Source: Gammaproteobacteria bacterium 53_120_T64 (GTDB lineage: Bacteria; Pseudomonadota; Gammaproteobacteria; Pseudomonadales; Porticoccaceae). From it: 56,292 nt of DNA. The stretch covers positions 1 through 56,292 of the forward strand of contig MAAT01000037.1 in the NCBI GenBank assembly GCA_002162815.1. Reading direction: 5' to 3'. Under the pieces are notes generated by a model that did not search any database, was not told the DNA's origin, and saw nothing but the letters and a program-made list of their open reading frames with translations. Shown here piece after piece: positions 1-10,864 of this stretch (position 1 is the stretch's first letter; each line of letters starts with the position of its first letter). The position numbers and the translations under genes were made by a program.

Positions 1-84
1 TGGACAATGCCAATTAGAAACTGGAAGCCCGCCCTCAATCGCTTTATGATCGAGTTCGAAGACCGCCTTACTGATTACATTTAA
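1..84 (+). CDS. IS256-family transposase, C-terminal fragment
   Basis: Frame 1 reads 27 codons to a TAA at 82-84. The peptide contains WTMPIRNWKPALN followed by F.IEFEDRL, which is the conserved extreme C-terminus of IS256-family (Mutator-like, DDE) transposases. The catalytic residues lie upstream, outside the window, so whether the copy is active cannot be judged. The fragment is cut by the window edge, not visibly by a mutation. Confidence 0.8.
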   Translation, partial: WTMPIRNWKPALNRFMIEFEDRLTDYI

Positions 85-117
85 CCCCGACAGTTACACA
101 GAACTATTTACAGGCTC
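1..117 (+). mobile_element. Right end of an IS256-family insertion sequence (partial)
   Basis: The window opens inside an IS element. A transposase C-terminus ends at 84, and about 10 bases later comes a stretch at 94-114 (ACACAGAA then TTTACAGG) that resembles the terminal repeats I know from IS256-family elements. The boundary is therefore probably near 114-117. The other end lies outside the window, so target duplication and inverted repeats cannot be checked. The element stops about 20 bases past the stop codon of the DUF2914 gene, so it inserted immediately downstream of that gene without cutting it. Confidence 0.7.
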
Positions 118-133
118 ACCTATCCTGGCAGTA

Positions 134-1048
134 TTAGTCCAATACAAACTTAGCACGTGCGAGCACCACACCGCTTGCATTTTCAAGACTGACACTCCAA
201 CGACCCTGCATCGTATTTTGTATCACTTTGCTCGAATAACTCCGCCAACGCTCGCCATGAATAGCCACCTTCACCTTGGCTTGATCTGTGCCGTTAAGCC
301 GCCAGCGATAATAAATAGCTTCGCCCTGCAAACCACGGACATCTGAATAGGCATAGACACTGGCAACACCGTCACTACTAAAAGAAACGCCCCCAATAGT
401 GCCAACTGGTTCTTTACGAAAAATTCTCTGGGCCAGGGAAAAGCGCCTTACCCGCGACGAAAACACCTCGACCTCAGCGGCCGTAAACACACTGGCGTCC
501 CGCGCCCTGACTTGTCCAACAATGGATTTTGCTACAGGAGCCTTAACAGCCGTAGCGTCAAGGATAGTGGTACGGACACTGGTGTTTTCTCGATGTAGCG
601 ATGCCGATGCCGGCTCAACCGTCGCCTTGGCAAGCTCTTTCCCTTCCAGGCTAACAAGCTGCTTTGTATTGGGATCGATATTTGCCAGAACAACAGCATC
701 CTTACCTCGGGGCGAGCCTCCTAAGGGTTCAACCGAGTTATGGCTTGTCGAGTTATCGCCTTCCTTAGATATGAAGGGCTCGGCACTGCCAGATACAGCA
801 AAAGAGCTGATTTCAAGCTCGGCTTTACTCCCGTCGACCCCGCTAAGCACAATGTTCTGGTCAACAAGTCCGCGCTCTTCATCGCTTAATAGAGAGCGAA
901 GACCCCAACCGGAAAATACAAGAGCAAGCACCAACAACAGTCCGGCCATAATTATCCGGTTCCAATGGTAGATAATCTCTGGACTATCTAAAAATGTCTG
1001 CCTCGGAGTGAGTTGGATTTTAATATTTAAGCTTTGATTTTCACTCAT
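134..1048 (-). CDS. DUF2914 domain membrane-anchored protein
   Basis: 304 residues. Residues about 30-50 form one hydrophobic segment (MAGLLLVLALVFSGWGL) after a short cytoplasmic head, so the protein is probably a single-pass inner-membrane protein with a periplasmic C-terminus. The middle (about 60-200) is low-complexity and polar. The last 90 residues match the DUF2914 pattern: VYAYSDVRGLQG, YRWRLNG, a WR.YSSK motif and a GRWSV...G.VLA end. The function of the domain is not known; it is thought to be a small beta-sandwich. The gene stands alone, with 170 bases to the dUTPase upstream, and an IS256-family element sits just beyond its stop. Confidence 0.75.
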   Translation of the reverse strand: MSENQSLNIKIQLTPRQTFLDSPEIIYHWNRIIMAGLLLVLALVFSGWGLRSLLSDEERGLVDQNIVLSGVDGSKAELEISSFAVSGSAEPFISKEGDNSTSHNSVEPLGGSPRGKDAVVLANIDPNTKQLVSLEGKELAKATVEPASASLHRENTSVRTTILDATAVKAPVAKSIVGQVRARDASVFTAAEVEVFSSRVRRFSLAQRIFRKEPVGTIGGVSFSSDGVASVYAYSDVRGLQGEAIYYRWRLNGTDQAKVKVAIHGERWRSYSSKVIQNTMQGRWSVSLENASGVVLARAKFVLD

Positions 1049-1218
1049 TCACTATATCCAGAAATTGAAAGTGACCAAACAACAAGCCATTTGTTTTCGT
1101 CTAACAGCGAAACCTATAAATCGCGAACATTCGGCATCTAGTAGCACTGCTGTTACTTTCGGTAAAAACGGCACAGATTATAAATGGGTGACACTTTGGC
1201 AATATCAGCCTTACATAC

Positions 1219-1851
1219 CTAATCCGCCGATACTTTATAGCGAGCCGCCAAACCCGCATAAATTGCATCTTTAAAACCAGGGTCATTGCTATCGAGTTCG
1301 CCACTCAGCTCCACAAGGTGTTCGTTATCTTCCCGCCCAGCCCAGACTTTACGGTAAGTACCCTCCTGATAGCCGTGGTCTTGGCGAAAGAAATTGAGAA
1401 CATTTTTGCCAATATAGCGGGTGTAAAGTTCATCGAAACTAAGGTCTACCGTTTGCAGTAGCAGGGCAAATTCAGTGGGGTTAAAGTCGCGGGTGCCGAG
1501 GGTACTGAGCGTAAAAGTTTCGAGCTGATCGCGAAAATCGAGCGCCCCGCCACCACTCTCGCTAACGCTGCTAAAAACCTCAACCAGCTTATCCGCCACC
1601 GCTTCCGGGTCTTTATCCCCGAGTAGTAGCTGGCTTAGGCCAAAGTGCCAGATATCGATGAGTTCGAGCTTGACCTGCTCCATATCGGGTTGTTGGTGCT
1701 TCCACCATTTCCAACCGTAGTGGTCGAGCAGTTCTGCGCATTCGACCCAAATTGCCCGATACCAGGGGAAGCCCTGCTCTCGCCAATCGGGGTTAACTTT
1801 GCGGTTCATGGCATCTTGCAAGTCGAGCATGGAGTTCAAGCGGGATTTCAT
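1219..1851 (-). CDS. All-alpha (dimeric) dUTP diphosphatase
   Basis: 210 residues. The N-terminal half holds the NTP-PPase motifs of the dimeric dUTPase family (dUTPase_2): a leading W.R.AIWVECAELLDHYGWKWWK, where the E-C-A-E and the later E..DIWHF supply Mg2+ ligands, and W residues that pack on the uracil ring. It hydrolyses dUTP to dUMP and pyrophosphate, which keeps uracil out of DNA and feeds dTMP synthesis. It is unrelated in fold to the trimeric Dut of Escherichia coli. The start is supported by GAAGGA seven bases upstream. Family assignment is firm; activity on dUTP rather than another dNTP is inferred. Confidence 0.85.
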   Translation of the reverse strand: MKSRLNSMLDLQDAMNRKVNPDWREQGFPWYRAIWVECAELLDHYGWKWWKHQQPDMEQVKLELIDIWHFGLSQLLLGDKDPEAVADKLVEVFSSVSESGGGALDFRDQLETFTLSTLGTRDFNPTEFALLLQTVDLSFDELYTRYIGKNVLNFFRQDHGYQEGTYRKVWAGREDNEHLVELSGELDSNDPGFKDAIYAGLAARYKVSAD

Positions 1852-1996
1852 CTGTCGTCCTTCATTTAGCGAGCTGTAGTCGATAACGCCGAAGCGCTAG
1901 ATATTTTAACTTATGTCAGCCGTGAACAGGGCCAAACTGCACACTTGCGTTAGAATAGGCGGCTAAGTAATACGCCAGAAGAGACCAATCAGCCCC

Positions 1997-2218
1997 ATGC
2001 CCAGTCGTTTTTTTAGTCTCAGCATTTCAGCTCAGGAATATCTGCGTGTTTACCGGGGCAGCGCTCGACAGGTGGTGGTGCGTGGCGCAGATGGGGCCAG
2101 CTTGAGCTTTCCGGCGGAACATTTGCGACGCTTTGTCAGCCACGATGGTGTGCAGGGCCACTTTCAGCTGAAATACGATGCCAGCAATAAGTTTGTCTCG
2201 CTAGAAAAGGTCGGTTAA
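1997..2218 (+). CDS. DUF2835 family small protein
   Basis: 73 residues. The whole protein matches the DUF2835 pattern seen in gammaproteobacteria: a start F.LSISAQEYLRVYRGSAR.V, a middle SFPAEHLRRFVSHDGVQGHF and an end K.VSLEK. The phrase 'amount of substrate-like residues F-P-A..LR.FV..DGV.G.F' is diagnostic and the length is the family's usual length. No function is known. It is divergent from the dUTPase and convergent with the suc operon, separated from it by a hairpin terminator. Confidence 0.75.
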   Translation: MPSRFFSLSISAQEYLRVYRGSARQVVVRGADGASLSFPAEHLRRFVSHDGVQGHFQLKYDASNKFVSLEKVG

Positions 2219-2285
2219 CCCTGCCTATATTAGCTGCCTGTCTTTAAAGATCGACAAGTACCCCTACAAAGCCCAGACACAAAAA

Positions 2286-2303
2286 AAGCGGCCGAAGCCG
2301 CTT
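2286..2303 (-). terminator. Rho-independent terminator of the sdh-suc operon
   Basis: Read on the minus strand this is AAGCGGC, a TTCG tetraloop, GCCGCTT and then a run of Ts (As 2281-2287 on the plus strand). The stem is seven pairs with the very stable UUCG loop, placed about 20 bases after the sucD stop. It also faces the DUF2835 gene, whose side has only a short T-rich stretch. Confidence 0.9.
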
Positions 2304-2323
2304 CTTTCTTCACTTCACTAAAA

Positions 2324-3196
2324 CTACCAGCCAGTGATTTCTTTCAGACCATTGCCAATTTCGGCAAGGCTGCGCACGGTTTTAACACCGGCATCTTCAA
2401 GGGCGGCAAACTTCTCGTCGGCCGTGCCTTTACCACCAGAGATAATCGCACCGGCGTGACCCATGCGCTTACCTGCAGGTGCGGTAACACCGGCAATGTA
2501 GGAAACAACGGGCTTGGTGACGTTGGCTTTGATGTAGGCCGCCGCTTCTTCTTCAGCGGTACCACCAATTTCACCGATCATGACGATGGCTTCGGTCTGC
2601 GGATCCTTCTCGAACAGCGCGAGAATATCGATGAAGCTGGAACCGGGAATGGGGTCGCCACCAATACCGACACAGGTTGACTGGCCGAAACCAAAATCAG
2701 TGGTCTGCTTCACGGCTTCATAAGTCAAGGTACCGGAGCGTGAGACAACACCGACCTTGCCGGGCAGGTGAATGTGGCCGGGCATAATGCCGATCTTGCA
2801 CTCACCGGGCGTGATAACACCGGGGCAGTTAGGACCGATCAGTATGGCACCGAGGTCGTCACACTTCACTTTACATTCCAGCATGTCCAGCGTTGGAATG
2901 CCTTCGGTAATGCAGACAATTAACTTGATACCGGCATTCGCCGCTTCAAGAATAGAATCTTTACAGAAAGGTGCGGGAACATAAATAACCGATGCATCGG
3001 CGCCAGTCGTCGCGACCGCTTCGGCAACGGTATTAAACACCGGCAAACCCAAATGCGTTTGTCCGCCTTTACCCGGCGTTACACCACCGACCAGCTGCGT
3101 ACCATATTCCAAGGCCTGCTCGGAGTGCATGGTGCCCTGTGAGCCGGTAAAACCCTGGCAAATAACCTTGGTGTCTTTATTGATTAATATGCTCAT
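2324..3196 (-). CDS. sucD: Succinyl-CoA synthetase alpha subunit
   Basis: 290 residues, full length. With SucC it makes succinate and ATP or GTP from succinyl-CoA in the TCA cycle. Visible are the N-terminal CoA-binding Rossmann segment ([19 protein letters not shown]), the GPNCPG motif, and the active-site histidine in [14 protein letters not shown] that carries the phosphoryl group. The start ATG shares one base with the sucC stop (TAATG), so the two are translationally coupled. It is the last gene of the operon and is followed by a strong terminator. Confidence 0.97.
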   Translation of the reverse strand: MSILINKDTKVICQGFTGSQGTMHSEQALEYGTQLVGGVTPGKGGQTHLGLPVFNTVAEAVATTGADASVIYVPAPFCKDSILEAANAGIKLIVCITEGIPTLDMLECKVKCDDLGAILIGPNCPGVITPGECKIGIMPGHIHLPGKVGVVSRSGTLTYEAVKQTTDFGFGQSTCVGIGGDPIPGSSFIDILALFEKDPQTEAIVMIGEIGGTAEEEAAAYIKANVTKPVVSYIAGVTAPAGKRMGHAGAIISGGKGTADEKFAALEDAGVKTVRSLAEIGNGLKEITGW

Positions 3197-4362
3197 TATT
3201 TACCCTCCGCTGCTTTAACTACTGATTCTGCTGCGTCGGTCAAACTGGTGGCAGCGATAATATTTAAGCCACTGTCGGCCAGTACTTTAGAGCCAATTTC
3301 TGCGTTGTTGCCTTCGAGACGCACGACAACCGGTACGTTGACGCCCACTTCTTCAACCGCGCCAATAATGCCTTCGGCGATCAAGTCACAACGTACGATG
3401 CCACCAAAGATATTCACCAGTACAGCTTTAACGTTGGTGTCAGAGAGGATGATTTTAAACGCCTCTGTAACACGCTCTTTGGTTGCGCCGCCGCCTACGT
3501 CGAGGAAGTTAGCGGGGAAACCACCGTGAATCGCGACGATATCCATGGTACCCATGGCCAAACCAGCACCGTTAACCATGCAGCCGATAGTGCCGTCGAG
3601 GGCAACGTAGTTCAGCTCCCAAGCAGCAGCTTGTGCTTCGCGTGCATCTTCCTGGCTGGGGTCGTGAAATTCTTTCAGCTCGGGATGACGGTACATGGCA
3701 TTGCTATCGATGGTCATTTTTGCGTCGAGGCAGTGAAGGTTGCCTTCGTCGGTAATGACCAGCGGGTTGATTTCGAGCAGCGCCAAATCTTTATCTTCGA
3801 ACAACTTCGCAAGACCCATAAAGATTTTAGTAAATTGGCCAATCTGTGCGCCCTTCAAGCCGAGAGCAAAAGCCAGCTCGCGACCCTGGTAGGGCTGGGC
3901 ACCGGTCAAGGGATCGATTTCAGCCTTAAGGATTTTCTCCGGCGTCTGTTCGGCAACGGTCTCAATTTCAACACCGCCTTCAGTAGAGGCCATAAAGATG
4001 ATACGACGTGTTGAGCGATCGACCACAGCGCCGAGGTAGAGCTCATCGGCAATTTCGGTGCAGGTCTCAACCAGAATGCGGCTGACGGGCTGGCCGTTGG
4101 CATCTGTCTGATAGGTGACCAGGTTTTTACCTAACCACTGCTCGGCGAAGGCCTTAATTTCTTCCTTCTTGGTAACCAGCTTAACGCCGCCGGCTTTACC
4201 GCGACCACCAGCGTGCACCTGAGCTTTAACCACCCACTTGTCACCGCCAATTTTATCGGCCGCTGCTACTGCTTCTTCAGCAGTTGCGGCAGCAATGCCT
4301 TTTGATACGGGCAAGCCGTATTCGGCAAACAGTTGCTTGCCCTGATATTCATGTAAATTCAT
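3196..4362 (-). CDS. sucC: Succinyl-CoA synthetase beta subunit
   Basis: 388 residues, the family's usual length. The N-terminal ATP-grasp domain begins with the typical [22 protein letters not shown], with [16 protein letters not shown] as the nucleotide-binding segment; the C-terminal ligase domain shows [18 protein letters not shown]. The subunit binds nucleotide and succinate and determines ATP or GTP preference. It is 83 bases downstream of lpd and overlaps sucD by one base. Confidence 0.97.
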   Translation of the reverse strand: MNLHEYQGKQLFAEYGLPVSKGIAAATAEEAVAAADKIGGDKWVVKAQVHAGGRGKAGGVKLVTKKEEIKAFAEQWLGKNLVTYQTDANGQPVSRILVETCTEIADELYLGAVVDRSTRRIIFMASTEGGVEIETVAEQTPEKILKAEIDPLTGAQPYQGRELAFALGLKGAQIGQFTKIFMGLAKLFEDKDLALLEINPLVITDEGNLHCLDAKMTIDSNAMYRHPELKEFHDPSQEDAREAQAAAWELNYVALDGTIGCMVNGAGLAMGTMDIVAIHGGFPANFLDVGGGATKERVTEAFKIILSDTNVKAVLVNIFGGIVRCDLIAEGIIGAVEEVGVNVPVVVRLEGNNAEIGSKVLADSGLNIIAATSLTDAAESVVKAAEGK

Positions 4363-4445
4363 GTTGTAGTCCCAACTCGTTAACGAGAATAAAAACGATA
4401 AGCCATTGCATGGAAACTATTTTGTCCCCTATGCGCAGAAATCGA

Positions 4446-5915
<1,470 letters not shown>

Positions 5916-5930
5916 TCAATAAGATAGGAC

Positions 5931-7160
5931 TTATATCTCAAGTAAAATCTTTGCAGGGTTCTCGATCATATCTTTAATGGCAACAAGGAAGAGCACGGCA
6001 TCGCGACCATCGATAATACGGTGGTCATAGGACAGCGCCAGGTTCATCATCGGCCGAATGACCACCTTGCCATCTTCCGCAATGGGCCGCTCTTTGATGG
6101 CGTGCATGCCGAGAATAGCTGCTTGTGGCGGATTCAAAATCGGCGTCGAGACCAGTGAACCAAAGACGCCACCATTAGTAATCGTAAAGGTTCCGCCGGT
6201 AATTTCATCGATACTCAGCTTGCCATCGCGGGCCTTGCCACCGTACTCGGCAATTTTATTTTCTATCTCGGCAATGCTCATCTGGTCGACATCGCGCAAT
6301 ACCGGCACCACCAAACCGCGGTCACTGGATACGGCAACGCCAATATCTTGGTAGCCGTGATAGACCACATCGGAACCATCGAGCGAGGCATTAACGAGTG
6401 GGAAGCGCTTCAGTGCCTCTACCGCCGAACGCACGAAAAAGCCCATAAAACCCAATCGCGTACCGCTGTGCACGGAGGCAAATTGGTCTTTAAACTGGCT
6501 GCGTAAATCCATAATGCGGTGCATATCCACTTCATTAAAGGTGGTTAGCATCGCCGTCGTTTGGGTGACATCGAGCAAGCGCTCGGCAATACGCGCACGC
6601 ATGCGGGTCATTGGCACACGCTTTTCGATACGCTCACCAGCGTTTAAGGTCAACGCACTAGCGCCAGCCACTGGTACAGCAGGTGCGGCACTGACAACTT
6701 CGGGGGCAGCGGGGGCCAATTGCGCGGGTACAAAGTTCACCACATCTTCTTTGGTGATGCGCCCATCCTTACCGCTGCCGACCACGGCCGCGAGGTCAAT
6801 GCCGCGCTCATCGGCAAGCTTGCGCGCCGCTGGGCTAGCCGCAGCTATATCGCCCTCAATTTCGGGCTCGCTCGCCGTGTCCTTGACGGCGGTAGAGTTT
6901 CCCGCTTCGGTGCTAGCGCTGGCACTGCTGTCTAGGCGCGCCATAATCTCACCACTGAGTAAGATCGCGCCCTCTGCCTTTAGTATTTCCACCAATACGC
7001 CGCTCTGAGCGGCGACCACTTCAAGTACGACCTTGTCGGTTTCAACATCGACCAATAAATCGTCCCGCGATACCTGGTCTCCCACCTGTTTATGCCAAGT
7101 GGCCACTTCGCCTTCCTGCACAGATTCTGGAAAAGTTGGGACTTTAATATCGATTAGCAT
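5931..7160 (-). CDS. sucB: Dihydrolipoyl succinyltransferase (E2 of oxoglutarate dehydrogenase)
   Basis: 409 residues. Domain order: one lipoyl domain (residues 1-80, lipoylated Lys43 in [11 protein letters not shown]), an Ala/Pro linker, a peripheral subunit-binding domain ([16 protein letters not shown]...GRITKEDV, about 110-145), a second Ala/Pro linker, and the catalytic domain ending in the active-site motif [12 protein letters not shown]. It transfers the succinyl group from lipoamide to CoA and forms the core of the complex. One lipoyl domain and a SucB-type catalytic region, plus the position after sucA, separate it from pyruvate dehydrogenase E2. Confidence 0.97.
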   Translation of the reverse strand: MLIDIKVPTFPESVQEGEVATWHKQVGDQVSRDDLLVDVETDKVVLEVVAAQSGVLVEILKAEGAILLSGEIMARLDSSASASTEAGNSTAVKDTASEPEIEGDIAAASPAARKLADERGIDLAAVVGSGKDGRITKEDVVNFVPAQLAPAAPEVVSAAPAVPVAGASALTLNAGERIEKRVPMTRMRARIAERLLDVTQTTAMLTTFNEVDMHRIMDLRSQFKDQFASVHSGTRLGFMGFFVRSAVEALKRFPLVNASLDGSDVVYHGYQDIGVAVSSDRGLVVPVLRDVDQMSIAEIENKIAEYGGKARDGKLSIDEITGGTFTITNGGVFGSLVSTPILNPPQAAILGMHAIKERPIAEDGKVVIRPMMNLALSYDHRIIDGRDAVLFLVAIKDMIENPAKILLEI

Positions 7161-7211
7161 CGCTTAGTTTCCTTGCTAGTTTAAACGGATCAATTAGTGC
7201 GCTTCTGACAA

Positions 7212-10046
7212 CTAATAATTGAGATCCAGGGCCTCATTAACAAACTTCTTTTGCTCCTCCAAATGCACTGACATATAACCACCTGCCGGTGCCGCACGCG
7301 CAGGGCGACCTGCATAGCGCAGGTAAAGCGGGCTATTGCAGGCGTGAATCGCCTTGCGTATATGGTGCTGGCCGTTAAACCAAAGACCCTGGTTCAAGGG
7401 CTCTTCCTGGCACCACATAATATCTTCAAGATTGGCATAACTATCGATCAAGCGGCTCAGTACCTCCTCATCGAAGGGGTAAACCTGTTCGACACGCACC
7501 AGGGCAACATCGGTCTGACCCCGAGATTGACGTTCCTCGAGCAAGTGGAAATAGACCTTGCCACTACACAGCACCACTCGCTTTACTTTGTCGCGCTCGA
7601 GATTATCGGGAATGATGGTCTGAAAGTGGCCTTCGGATAAATCTTCAAGGGATGAAGTCGCCTCTTTGTGGCGCAAAATCCACTTTGGGCTCATGACGAT
7701 CAATGGCTTGCGCAAGGGCCGGATCGCTTGGCGACGCAGCATATGGAAGAGCTGGGCTGGGGTCGTCGGATTACAGATTTGAATATTGTGCTCGGCAGCC
7801 AGTTGCAAGAAGCGCTCCAAGCGAGCCGAGGAATGCTCCGGCCCCTGCCCCTCATAACCGTGGGGCAACAGCATGGTGAGGCCACTCAAGCGCCCCCATT
7901 TTTGCTCACCGCTGGTAATAAACTGGTCGATCACCACCTGGGCTCCGTTGGCAAAGTCGCCGAACTGGGCCTCCCAGATCACCAAGCCCTGAGGCGTAGC
8001 GGTACTGTAACCGTACTCAAAGGCGAGCACCGCCTCCTCCGACAAATAGGAATCGTAGAGATCGAATAGCGGCTGATCGTCTTTAATATGTAATAAGGGC
8101 GTGTAAGCTGCGCCATCTTTTTGATTGTGAGCCACGGCATGGCGATGGGAAAAGGTACCCCGCCCCGAGTCCTGCCCGGTCATACGAATGCTATAGCCCT
8201 GCTCTAACAGAGTGCCATAGGCGAGAATTTCGGCCATGCCCCAATTTAAGGGCAGGGCACCGCCGCCCATTTTGCGGCGGTCATCATAAATTTTCTGTAC
8301 CTGACGCTGCACCACTATCCCCTCGGGAATGTGGTTCACCTTCTCTGCCACCTGCTTTAATAAATGCAGGTCGATAGAGGTATCACCGGGTGCATCCCAG
8401 TCGTGACCAATATAGGGTGACCAATCGACAAATAACTCTTCATTGGGCTCGGACACCAGATTGCTGGCAACGTGTTCACCACGGTCTAGTCGGTCGCGAT
8501 AATCATCCAGCATCACCTGTGAGGCATCATCCGCTATTAATGATTCAACCACGAGCTTCTGCGCATACAAGACACGCGTAGTTTTATGTTGGCGAATTTT
8601 TTCATACATCAAAGGCTGGGTGCCGGAGGGTTCATCGGTTTCGTTATGGCCGCTGCGGCGGTAACAAACTAAATCAATGACCACATCCTTACTGAACTGG
8701 TAGCGATAATCCATCGCCAGCAGCGTCGCAAACATCACCGCATCGGGGTCATCGCCATTGACGTGAATAATCGGTGCCTGCACCATTTTGGCAATATCGG
8801 TACAGTACTCCGTAGAGCGGGAATCCTCGCGCCGACTGATGGTAAAGCCGACCTGGTTATTCAGCACGATGTGCACCGTACCGCCGGTTTTATAGCCGCG
8901 GGTCTGTGACATCTGGAAGGTTTCCATTACCACGCCCTGACCGGCAAAGGCGGCATCGCCGTGAATGATCACCGGCACCACTGCCTTACCCTCGCTATCA
9001 CCGCGCCTATCTTGGCGAGCCCGGGTCGAGCCCTCAATCACCGGTGCCGAAATTTCTAGGTGAGAAGGATTAAACCCCAACGCCAAATGCAACTCACCAC
9101 CCGGGGTCATCACATTCGACGAAAAGCCCTGGTGGTATTTCACATCGCCTGAGGTATTGAGTAATTTCTTGCCTTCAAATTCCTCAAATAATTCCGCTGG
9201 ATTTTTACCCAGTACATTGACCAAAACATTGAGGCGACCGCGGTGAGCCATGCCGAGAACGATTTCTCGGGCACCGTATTCGCCGGCGCGCTGAATTAAA
9301 CCGTCGAGCATCGGGATCATGCTCTCCGCACCCTCGAGGCCAAAACGCTTGGTACCGGGGTACTTTGAATCGAGGTGTTTTTCCAAGCCCTCGGCAGCGG
9401 TTAGGCGTTGCAATACGCCAATGCGCGCCTCATCCCCATAGCTGGGCCGTGACTGCACCGACTCAAAACGCTGTTGCAACCACTGCTTTTCCGCTAGCGA
9501 GGTGATGTGCATAAACTCGGGGCCGACCTGACCACAGTAGGTCGCCTCCATATGCTCGGTAATTTCCCGCAGGGTTGCTTCTTCTTTACCGATGTAGAGT
9601 GGGCCTGTTTGGTAGGTGGTGTCGAGGTCGGCATCGGTTAAACCGTGAAAACCCAACTTTAAATCGGGGACGTCCTCCCTCTCCATTAAACCCAGAGGAT
9701 CGAGATTGGCTTTCTGGTGACCGCGCTCGCGATAGGAGGCGATAAGCTGCAGGACTTTAACTTGCTTGCGCTCGTGCTCGACATTGACGCCACCCGAACC
9801 GGGTGCCGGCAGGGGCCTAGACCGCTTGCGGCCCAGCAATTCAAAGTGATTTTGAATGGTCGCGTGGGAGGAATCCGCACCGGCAAAGCCGTTTATGTGG
9901 GGCAGAGAATCAAAAAAGGCGCGCCATTCTTCTGGCACGCCATTGGGATTATGCAGGTAGGTTTCGTATAGGCCTTCGATATAGGCCGCATTGCCCCCCG
10001 AAAAATGGGACGAACTGAGAAACTGTTCCATGATGCTGTCTTGCAT
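7212..10046 (-). CDS. sucA: 2-oxoglutarate dehydrogenase E1
   Basis: 944 residues, full length. Thiamine-diphosphate enzyme that decarboxylates 2-oxoglutarate and succinylates the lipoyl group of SucB. The N-terminal segment (SSHFSGGNAAYIEGLYETYLHNP) is the E2-binding helix of this family. Further on are the AHRGRLNVL motif, the ThDP-binding GDAAFAGQGVVMETFQMS, and HNETDEPSGTQPLMYEKIR. It sits 91 bases after sdhB and 51 bases before sucB, within the same operon. Confidence 0.97.
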   Translation of the reverse strand: MQDSIMEQFLSSSHFSGGNAAYIEGLYETYLHNPNGVPEEWRAFFDSLPHINGFAGADSSHATIQNHFELLGRKRSRPLPAPGSGGVNVEHERKQVKVLQLIASYRERGHQKANLDPLGLMEREDVPDLKLGFHGLTDADLDTTYQTGPLYIGKEEATLREITEHMEATYCGQVGPEFMHITSLAEKQWLQQRFESVQSRPSYGDEARIGVLQRLTAAEGLEKHLDSKYPGTKRFGLEGAESMIPMLDGLIQRAGEYGAREIVLGMAHRGRLNVLVNVLGKNPAELFEEFEGKKLLNTSGDVKYHQGFSSNVMTPGGELHLALGFNPSHLEISAPVIEGSTRARQDRRGDSEGKAVVPVIIHGDAAFAGQGVVMETFQMSQTRGYKTGGTVHIVLNNQVGFTISRREDSRSTEYCTDIAKMVQAPIIHVNGDDPDAVMFATLLAMDYRYQFSKDVVIDLVCYRRSGHNETDEPSGTQPLMYEKIRQHKTTRVLYAQKLVVESLIADDASQVMLDDYRDRLDRGEHVASNLVSEPNEELFVDWSPYIGHDWDAPGDTSIDLHLLKQVAEKVNHIPEGIVVQRQVQKIYDDRRKMGGGALPLNWGMAEILAYGTLLEQGYSIRMTGQDSGRGTFSHRHAVAHNQKDGAAYTPLLHIKDDQPLFDLYDSYLSEEAVLAFEYGYSTATPQGLVIWEAQFGDFANGAQVVIDQFITSGEQKWGRLSGLTMLLPHGYEGQGPEHSSARLERFLQLAAEHNIQICNPTTPAQLFHMLRRQAIRPLRKPLIVMSPKWILRHKEATSSLEDLSEGHFQTIIPDNLERDKVKRVVLCSGKVYFHLLEERQSRGQTDVALVRVEQVYPFDEEVLSRLIDSYANLEDIMWCQEEPLNQGLWFNGQHHIRKAIHACNSPLYLRYAGRPARAAPAGGYMSVHLEEQKKFVNEALDLNY

Positions 10047-10137
10047 CTTTCAATTCCTGACTGAGTAATTACCGAATTAAGGGGCTTACAAAACCAGGGG
10101 GAATTGTGCTTCCCCCCAGCAGAACAAGGGCACTTTA

Positions 10138-10842
10138 TCAGGTGCCGCTGCTTAGTAACATACTACGAATATGGCCAATCGCCTGGGTGGGATTGAGACC
10201 TTTCGGGCAAACCGAGACACAGTTTTGAATACCGTGGCAACGGAACACCGAAAAGGGATCATCCAGATTCGCCAAACGCTCTTCGGTGGCGGTATCGCGG
10301 GTATCCGCCAAAAAACGGTAAGCCTGTAACAGGCCAGCCGGGCCGATAAATTTATCGGGGTTCCACCAGAAAGAGGGGCAGCTGGTCGAACAACAGGCGC
10401 AGAGTATGCACTCGTACAGGCCATCGAGTTTTTCCCGCTCTTCCGGAGACTGTAAACGTTCAATCGCCGGCGCCGGATTATCGTTGATCAGATAGGGCTG
10501 TACTTTTTCGTACTGGGCGTAAAACTGCGCCATGTCGATCACCAGATCGCGAATTACCGGTAAACCCGGCAGCGGACGCAAGATCAAGGTGTTCTTCTTC
10601 ACACATTCCGACAAGGGCGTGACGCAAGCCAGACCGTTTTTGCCGTTCATGTTGAGGCCATCGGAACCACAGACGCCCTCACGACAGGAGCGACGGAAAA
10701 CCAGGGTCGGATCCCCTTCCTTCAGCATCTCCAGTACGTCTAGCACCATAATATCTTTGCCTTCGGTGTCCAGCTGAAAATCCTGCATGTACGGCGCTGA
10801 ATCCGTATCGGGGTTATAACGATAAATACTTACTTTGAGCAT
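10138..10842 (-). CDS. sdhB: Succinate dehydrogenase iron-sulfur subunit
   Basis: 234 residues. Three cysteine clusters are intact: CREGVCGSDGLNMNGKNGLAC for the [2Fe-2S] centre, CILCACCSTSC for the [4Fe-4S] centre, and CHGIQNCVSVCPKG for the [3Fe-4S] centre. It passes electrons from the FAD of SdhA to the quinone site of SdhCD in the inner membrane. It lies 22 bases downstream of sdhA. Confidence 0.97.
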   Translation of the reverse strand: MLKVSIYRYNPDTDSAPYMQDFQLDTEGKDIMVLDVLEMLKEGDPTLVFRRSCREGVCGSDGLNMNGKNGLACVTPLSECVKKNTLILRPLPGLPVIRDLVIDMAQFYAQYEKVQPYLINDNPAPAIERLQSPEEREKLDGLYECILCACCSTSCPSFWWNPDKFIGPAGLLQAYRFLADTRDTATEERLANLDDPFSVFRCHGIQNCVSVCPKGLNPTQAIGHIRSMLLSSGT

Positions 10843-10864
10843 ATCTTAGGCAACCCTACTTAGA

